Below, piece by piece: positions 58,767-64,000 of a DNA stretch of 64,000 nt. The stretch is taken from assembly GCA_965221595.1 (NCBI GenBank), contig OZ244900.1, positions 3,348,001-3,412,000 of the forward strand, in the 5' to 3' direction. Position 1 is the stretch's first letter. The number at the start of each line of letters is the position of its first letter. The notes under the pieces were generated by a model. It was given only the letters and a program-made list of their open reading frames with translations. It searched no databases and had not been told where the DNA came from. The position numbers were made by a program, and so were the translations under genes. This DNA comes from JAAXGX01 sp965221595 (GTDB lineage Bacteria > Acidobacteriota > Vicinamibacteria > Vicinamibacterales > UBA8438).

Positions 58767-60941
58767 TCATCTTCCCTGGATACGAGCCACGACCTCCTCG
58801 CTGACCTGGGCCGGCACCTGCTCGTATCGTTCAAAGTGCATCGAGAAGGTCGCCCGTCCCTGCGTGCGCGAGCGGAGATCGGTGGCGTACCCGAACATCT
58901 CTGCAAGCGGCACCTGGGCATTGACGATGCGGGTGCCGCCGTGCGCCTCCATCGACCGCACGCGGCCCCGCCGGGTGCTCAGGTCGGTGATGATGTCCCC
59001 CATGTACTCTTCGGGAACCACGACCTCCAGACGCATGCTCGGCTCGAGCAGCACCGCAGCCGCCTTGCGCGCGGCGGCGCGGAACGCCATCGAGCCGGCC
59101 AGTCTGAACGCCATCTCGGAGGAGTCGACGTCGTGGTACGACCCGTCGTAGAGCGACACGCAGACGTCCTCGATCGGATACCCCGCGAGAATGCCGGTCG
59201 TCATCGCGTCGCGCACGCCCTCCTCGACGGACTTGACGTAGTCGCGCGGGATCGCGCCGCCCACGATGTCGTCGACGAACTCGAATCCGCGGCCGACCGG
59301 CGCCGGCGTCACGCGGATCTTGACGTGCCCGTACTGCCCGCGCCCGCCCGTCTGCCGCACGTAGCGGCCTTCGCTCTCCGTCGGACGCGTCAGGGTCTCG
59401 CGGTAGGCCACCTGCGGACGGCCGACGGCAGCCTCCACGCCGAACTCGCGCCGCAGCCGGTCGACGAGAACCTCCAGATGCAGCTCGCCCATGCCCGAGA
59501 TGACGACCTGCCCCGTCTGCTCGTCGGTCCGCACGCGGAACGTCGGATCCTCGGCCGTCAGCTTGGCGAGGCCCGCCCCCAGCTTCTCCTGGTCCGACTC
59601 CGTCCGCGGCTCGATCGCCAGCGCGACGACCGGCTTCGGGAACTCCATGGACTCGAGCACGACGGGGCGCTGCTGGTCGCAGATGGTGTCGCCCGTGCCA
59701 ACACTCTTGAGGCCGACCGCAGCGGCGATATCGCCCGCGTAGACCTGCTTGATCTCCTCGCGCTTGTTGGCGTGCATCTTCAGCAGGCGCCCGATCCGCT
59801 CGCTGCGGCCGCGCGCCGGATTGAAGACGGTGGCCCCCGACTTCATCACGCCCGAGTAGACGCGCATGAACGTAAGTCGCCCCACGAACGGGTCGGTCAT
59901 GATCTTGAATGCCAGCGCGGAGAACGGGGCGGCGTCATCGGCCGGACGCTCGACCGGCGTCTGCTCCGCCTGCCGCGGGTCGAGACCGACGATGGGCGGC
60001 ACGTCGCTGGGCGACGGCAGGTAGTCGACGACTGCATCGAGCAGCGGCTGCACCCCCTTGTTCTTGAAGGCGGAACCGCATACCACCGGCACGAACGGCG
60101 GCTCGTCCTTGCGCACCGATACGATGACCCGGCGCCTCAGCGCGGCACGGATCTCATCCTCCCCAATCGGCACACCGTGCAGGTACTTGTCGAGAATCTC
60201 GTCGCTGACCTCGCTGACCTTCTCGATCAGAGTCTCCCGCAGGGCGGTCGCCTCCGCTCGATACGCCTCGGGGATGTCCTCGATGACGGACTCGGCCCCG
60301 AGCGTCTCGTCCCGATAGCGCACCGCCCGCATCGCGACGAGGTCGATGACGCCCGCAAAGCCGTCTTCAGCGCCCATCGGCATCTGCACCGCCACGGGAT
60401 TCGCCTGCAGTCTGGAACGGATCTGCTCGACCGTGCCGCCGAAGTCGGCGCCCACGCGGTCCATCTTGTTCACGAAGCAGATGCGCGGGACGCCGTACTT
60501 GTCCGCCTGCCGCCAGACCGTCTCCGACTGAGGCTCGACACCCGCGACCGCGTCGAACACAGCCACGGCGCCGTCGAGGACGCGCAGCGAGCGCTCCACC
60601 TCAGCCGTGAAGTCGACGTGGCCGGGCGTGTCGATGATGTTGATGCGGTGGTCGCGCCAGAAACAGGTGGTCGCGGCCGAGGTGATGGTGATGCCGCGCT
60701 CCTGCTCCTGCGCCATCCAATCCATGACCGCCGTGCCGTCATGCACCTCGCCCAGCTTGTACGTGATCCCGGTGTAGTACAGGATGCGCTCGGTCGTCGT
60801 CGTCTTCCCGGCATCGATATGCGCCATGATGCCGATGTTCCGATTGCGGCCGAGCGGGACTTGCCTGGGCATGATTCCGGACTTCCGGGCTCCGGCGGCG
60901 CGGCCGGTGGAGTTCCGCGGCTTCAGCTCAGCGACCGCCAT
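58767..60941 (-). CDS. fusA: Elongation factor G
   Basis: EF-G drives translocation and, with RRF, ribosome recycling. The canonical five-domain protein has P-loop AHIDAGKT (40-47), DTPGHVDF with the activating His and NKMD. ATG 60941 has a good Shine-Dalgarno (GGGAGAAGAG) and adds 23 residues (MAVAELKPRNSTGRAAGARKSGI) before the usual MPRQVPLGRNRNIGIMA. The ATG at 60872 would give the standard start but has a weaker site. It follows rpsG by 31 bp and precedes tuf by 11 bp. Confidence 0.97.
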   Translation of the reverse strand: MAVAELKPRNSTGRAAGARKSGIMPRQVPLGRNRNIGIMAHIDAGKTTTTERILYYTGITYKLGEVHDGTAVMDWMAQEQERGITITSAATTCFWRDHRINIIDTPGHVDFTAEVERSLRVLDGAVAVFDAVAGVEPQSETVWRQADKYGVPRICFVNKMDRVGADFGGTVEQIRSRLQANPVAVQMPMGAEDGFAGVIDLVAMRAVRYRDETLGAESVIEDIPEAYRAEATALRETLIEKVSEVSDEILDKYLHGVPIGEDEIRAALRRRVIVSVRKDEPPFVPVVCGSAFKNKGVQPLLDAVVDYLPSPSDVPPIVGLDPRQAEQTPVERPADDAAPFSALAFKIMTDPFVGRLTFMRVYSGVMKSGATVFNPARGRSERIGRLLKMHANKREEIKQVYAGDIAAAVGLKSVGTGDTICDQQRPVVLESMEFPKPVVALAIEPRTESDQEKLGAGLAKLTAEDPTFRVRTDEQTGQVVISGMGELHLEVLVDRLRREFGVEAAVGRPQVAYRETLTRPTESEGRYVRQTGGRGQYGHVKIRVTPAPVGRGFEFVDDIVGGAIPRDYVKSVEEGVRDAMTTGILAGYPIEDVCVSLYDGSYHDVDSSEMAFRLAGSMAFRAAARKAAAVLLEPSMRLEVVVPEEYMGDIITDLSTRRGRVRSMEAHGGTRIVNAQVPLAEMFGYATDLRSRTQGRATFSMHFERYEQVPAQVSEEVVARIQGR

Positions 60942-60972
60942 GGCTCTCTTCTCCCGCCGTCTCCAGGCGCCA

Positions 60973-61446
<474 letters not shown>

Positions 61447-61462
61447 CTCTCGCTCCTCTTCG

Positions 61463-61628
61463 CTGGCAGCCCGCGGCAAAGTCCCCGCCGCATTCGAGCG
61501 GCGATGCATCCCGCCTGACTGCGTTGCTCCTCGGTCGAACCGGCCCAATAGGCTCCCGCGTCGCGCGTTGTCAGGCAGGCGCCTCGCCGCGCTCGGTGCG
61601 ACGCGGGGCTTTCACGACGGACTGCTAG
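61463..61628 (+). repeat. Dispersed intergenic element, copy E
   Basis: This 166-bp full copy fills the rpsL-rpsG spacer of the str operon. The ends are CTGGCAGCCCGCGGCAAAG and the inverse CACGACGGACTGCTAG. Internal arms CCCGCGTCGC (61555-61564) and GCGACGCGGG (61598-61607) are perfect. The right terminus supplies the TAG stop of rpsL. It shares a 34-base exact block with copy D. Confidence 0.93.
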
Positions 61629-61999
61629 GCTTTCGGCCGCTTGGCGCCGTACTTCGAGCGCGACTGCTTGCGGCCCTGCACGCCGACGGCGTCGAGCGTC
61701 CCGCGCACCACGTGGTACCGCACGCCCGGCAGGTCCTTCACGCGCCCGCCTCGAATCAGCACCAGCGAGTGCTCCTGCAGGTTGTGCCCCTCCCCGGGTA
61801 TGTAGCTGGTCACCTCGATACCGTTGGTGAGACGCACCCGCGCGACCTTGCGCAGCGCCGAGTTCGGCTTCTTCGGCGTCTGCGTGAACACGCGCACGCA
61901 GACGCCCCGCTTCTGCGGGCAGCTCTGCAGTGCGGGGCTCTTCGTCTTGTTCAGCGCCGGCACGCGGCCCTTGCGAACGAGCTGGCTGATCGTCGGCAC
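61625..61999 (-). CDS. rpsL: 30S ribosomal protein S12
   Basis: S12 sits at the decoding centre. The 124-residue product has MPTISQLVRKGRV, the KKPNSALRKVARVRLTNG segment with the lysines linked to streptomycin resistance in other bacteria, and RVKDLPGVRYHVVRG, whose Asp is methylthiolated in some species. Its stop codon lies in the end of repeat copy E, 179 bp before rpsG. Confidence 0.98.
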   Translation of the reverse strand: MPTISQLVRKGRVPALNKTKSPALQSCPQKRGVCVRVFTQTPKKPNSALRKVARVRLTNGIEVTSYIPGEGHNLQEHSLVLIRGGRVKDLPGVRYHVVRGTLDAVGVQGRKQSRSKYGAKRPKA

Positions 62000-62335
62000 G
62001 ACGACTCCTTACCTCGACACCGCGCCGCGCGATGGCAGATCGCGCGACAGCGGTCGACAATCACGATATGGCCCAGGCCTGAAAGCCGGAACCGGCTTGG
62101 CACCTGTGGCCGGTCGACCCGATTTCTGTATGCTCGTCGAGCAGGCGCTGCCCCCGGCCGCTACCGGGATCAGGCCTCGTGCAGCGAGGCACCTCTCGGA
62201 CAGGTCGGAGCCGGATACGCGGCGACTCCAACTTCGACCAAACCTTGGGACGATATCACATGGGCCCTGCCGGCGCAACGCCCCTTGCGCCGGCAGCCCG
62301 ACCAGCCCGCCGGCATTCCGCGCCGTTGCCCGGCT
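62000..62335. other. 336 bp region between rpoC and rpsL
   Basis: It holds the rpoC-distal hairpin (62267-62296) and a short palindrome AGCCGG-AA-CCGGCT (62087-62100). The promoter of the str-S10 cluster should lie here, but no box pair is convincing. I see no gene and no copy of the dispersed element. Confidence 0.55.
62267..62296 (-). terminator. Perfect hairpin downstream of rpoC
   Basis: CTGCCGGCGCAA (62267-62278) and TTGCGCCGGCAG (62285-62296) are perfect 12-bp arms with a 6-nt loop, 40 bp after the rpoC stop. No T-tract follows on the minus strand. It probably marks the end of the rpoBC transcript. Confidence 0.7.
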
Positions 62336-64000
62336 CTACTCGACCGCCTCGTCCCGCCGCACCGGCTCGTCGGGCTCGATGAAGTACTCCAGCTCGCGCT
62401 CGAACTCGAGGTCCTCCGGCGACGGTGGCGGCGGCGGGGGCGGCTCGTCCGGCTCGATGCGCACCCGCTGGTAGTACTCGAACCCGGTGCCGGCCGGTAT
62501 CAGCCGCCCCATCGTCACGTTTTCCTTCAACCCACGCAGGTGATCGACACGGCCCGAAATCGACGCCTCGGTCAACACACGCGTCGTCTCCTGGAACGAA
62601 GCGGCAGAAATGAACGACTCGGTCGACAGCGAGGCCTTCGTGATCCCGAGCAGCATCGGCGCGCCCTTGGCGGGCCGGCCGCCGTCGGCGGTGACCCGCT
62701 CGTTCTCCTGCAGAAAGCGGACCTTGTCGACTTGTTCTTCGACCAGGAACTCGGTGTCGCCGACGTCCTCCACCCGGACCCAGCGCATCATCTGGCGCAC
62801 CATCACCTCGATGTGCTTGTCGTTGATGTTGACGCCCTGCAGGCGGTACACCTCCTGGATCTCGTTGACCAGGTAACTCTGCAACGCCTTCTCGCCGAGC
62901 ACGCTGAGGATGTCGTGCGGATTGCTCGGCCCGTCCATCAGCGGCTCGCCGGCCTTGACCCGGTCGCCCTCCTGCACGTTGATGTGCACCCCGCGCGGCA
63001 GCGAGTACTCGCGCGGATCGGCGCCGGATTCATCGGGGATGATCAGGATCTTGCGCATCCCCTTGACGATGCCGCCGTACTTGACCTCGCCGTCGATCTC
63101 GCTGATGACGGCGGTCTCACGGGGCTTGCGCGCCTCGAACAGCTCGACCACGCGCGGCAGGCCGCCGGTGATGTCCTTGGTCTTGGTCGTCTCGCGTGGA
63201 ATCTTGGCCAGCACGTCGCCCGCGTCGACCTCGTCGCCGTCGGCCACCATCAGGTGCGCGTGCGAGGGCATGTGGTATTTGCGGAGCTTTTTCCCGTCCT
63301 GGCCGCGGATCTCGACAGTCGGCTGCCGCTTCTCGTCCGGCGAGTCGACGATGATGAGCTGCATGAGGCCTGTCACCTCGTCGACCTCCTCCTTCACCGT
63401 CAGACCCTCGACGATGTCCTTGAAGCGCACCGCCCCTTTCTGCTCCGTGAGAATCGAGAAGGTGTACGGATCCCACTCCACCAGCACCTGTCCCTGCTCG
63501 ACCTCCTGGCCGTCCTTGACGCGCAGGTGCGCGCCGTACACGACCGCGTAGCGCTCGCGATCCCGGCCCTTCGTGTCGAGCACGACCAGTGACCCGGTCC
63601 GGTTCATGACGACCAGGGAATCGTCCGGCTTCTGCACGACCTGGATGCCCTCGAACTTCACCGTGCCGGCGTGCCGGCTCTCCAGCGTCGACTGCTCGGA
63701 GACGCGCGACGCGGTGCCCCCGATGTGGAAGGTCCGCATCGTGAGCTGCGTGCCCGGCTCGCCGATGGACTGCGCCGCGATGACCCCGACGGCCAGCCCC
63801 AGCTCGACGAGCCGGCCGGTCGCCAGATCGCGGCCGTAGCACCGCGCGCAGACCCCCCGCCGCGAGGCGCAGGTCAGCACCGAGCGGATCTTGACCTTCT
63901 CGATGCCGGCATCCTGGATCTCCGCCGCCAGCTCCTCCGTGATCTCCTGGTTCTTCTCCGCCAGGATGCGGCCGTCCTTGAACGGCTCCCGCACCTCATC
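62336..64000 (-). CDS. rpoC: RNA polymerase subunit beta', C-terminal part
   Basis: The last 554 residues are present; the start lies beyond the window. Visible landmarks are the zinc-site cysteines (VLTCASRRGVCARCYG), the trigger-loop region AAQSIGEPGTQLTMRTFHIGG, and the late motifs SYLVNEIQEVYRLQGVNINDKHIEVMVRQM, TKASLSTESFISAASFQETTRVL and KENVTMGRLIPAGTG. The C-terminus carries a run of seven prolines in DEPPPPPPPSPED and a very acidic end (EPDEPVRRDEAVE). A perfect hairpin follows 40 bp later. Confidence 0.98.
   Translation of the reverse strand, partial: DEVREPFKDGRILAEKNQEITEELAAEIQDAGIEKVKIRSVLTCASRRGVCARCYGRDLATGRLVELGLAVGVIAAQSIGEPGTQLTMRTFHIGGTASRVSEQSTLESRHAGTVKFEGIQVVQKPDDSLVVMNRTGSLVVLDTKGRDRERYAVVYGAHLRVKDGQEVEQGQVLVEWDPYTFSILTEQKGAVRFKDIVEGLTVKEEVDEVTGLMQLIIVDSPDEKRQPTVEIRGQDGKKLRKYHMPSHAHLMVADGDEVDAGDVLAKIPRETTKTKDITGGLPRVVELFEARKPRETAVISEIDGEVKYGGIVKGMRKILIIPDESGADPREYSLPRGVHINVQEGDRVKAGEPLMDGPSNPHDILSVLGEKALQSYLVNEIQEVYRLQGVNINDKHIEVMVRQMMRWVRVEDVGDTEFLVEEQVDKVRFLQENERVTADGGRPAKGAPMLLGITKASLSTESFISAASFQETTRVLTEASISGRVDHLRGLKENVTMGRLIPAGTGFEYYQRVRIEPDEPPPPPPPSPEDLEFERELEYFIEPDEPVRRDEAVE

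Overview
The window is a GC-rich bacterial chromosome segment made almost entirely of housekeeping genes, with one large surface-appendage locus. The organism looks like an Acidobacteriota-type bacterium, possibly Vicinamibacteria. This is an inference from the strong G/C third-position bias, an archaeal-type short prolyl-tRNA synthetase, a pyruvoyl-dependent arginine decarboxylase, a Myxococcus/Geobacter-like type IV pilus locus and a VKOR-DsbA fusion. No rRNA, tRNA, CRISPR array, prophage or transposase gene was seen.

Layout. 1-5.4 kb (+): the tail of a translation/RNA-decay operon, ylxP(partial)-rbfA-nrnA-truB-rpsO-pnp. 5.4-12.4 kb (-): an M48 membrane protease, smc and an S41 C-terminal processing protease. 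12.7-15.6 kb (+): tatA-tatC and an OmpA-family envelope protein. 15.6-18.6 kb (-): proS and nadB, overlapping. 18.7-19.8 kb (+): aroB. 19.9-35.7 kb (-): a long type IV pilus locus in transcription order pyruvoyl arginine decarboxylase, PorV/TraF-like outer-membrane protein, pilB, pilT, pilC, pilA, a small membrane protein, SpoIIM-like, Yip1-like, a 126-residue membrane protein, VKOR-DsbA, an ABC ATPase and permease (PilH/PilI-like), a TPR protein, pilD, pilV, pilW, pilX. 36.0-39.8 kb (+): an HlyD-type adaptor with two MacB/FtsX-type permeases but no ATPase. 39.9-42.0 kb (+): an EF-G paralogue. 42.1-62.0 kb (-): the joined str-S10-spc-alpha ribosomal clusters from rpsL to rplQ, including tuf, fusA, secY, adk, map and rpoA, with infA missing from its usual place. 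62.3 kb to the end (-): the 3' part of rpoC.

How the genes work together. The ribosomal block and the rbfA/truB/rpsO/pnp block build, mature and recycle the translation machinery. The pilus block holds the motors (PilB, PilT), platform (PilC), peptidase (PilD), major pilin and minor pilins. An oxidative-folding enzyme and an ABC transporter sit inside the same gene string, and both are plausible assembly factors for the cysteine-containing pilins. The alignment and secretin genes pilMNOPQ and the tip protein pilY1 are not in the window.

The most striking feature that is not a gene is a dispersed intergenic element of about 130-180 bp. I found five recognisable copies (near 1.6, 12.5, 22.2, 35.8 and 61.5 kb) and one fragment (39.9 kb). 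It has imperfect terminal inverted repeats (CTGGCAGCCCGTGG-like) and an internal stem that is perfect in the 12.5 kb copy. Copies lie inside operons, including between rpsL and rpsG and between pilD and pilV. They supply the stop codons of rpsL and pilD, the 3' end of nrnA, a probable false 5' extension of truB, and the -35 box of a near-consensus tatA promoter. No mobilising enzyme is visible.
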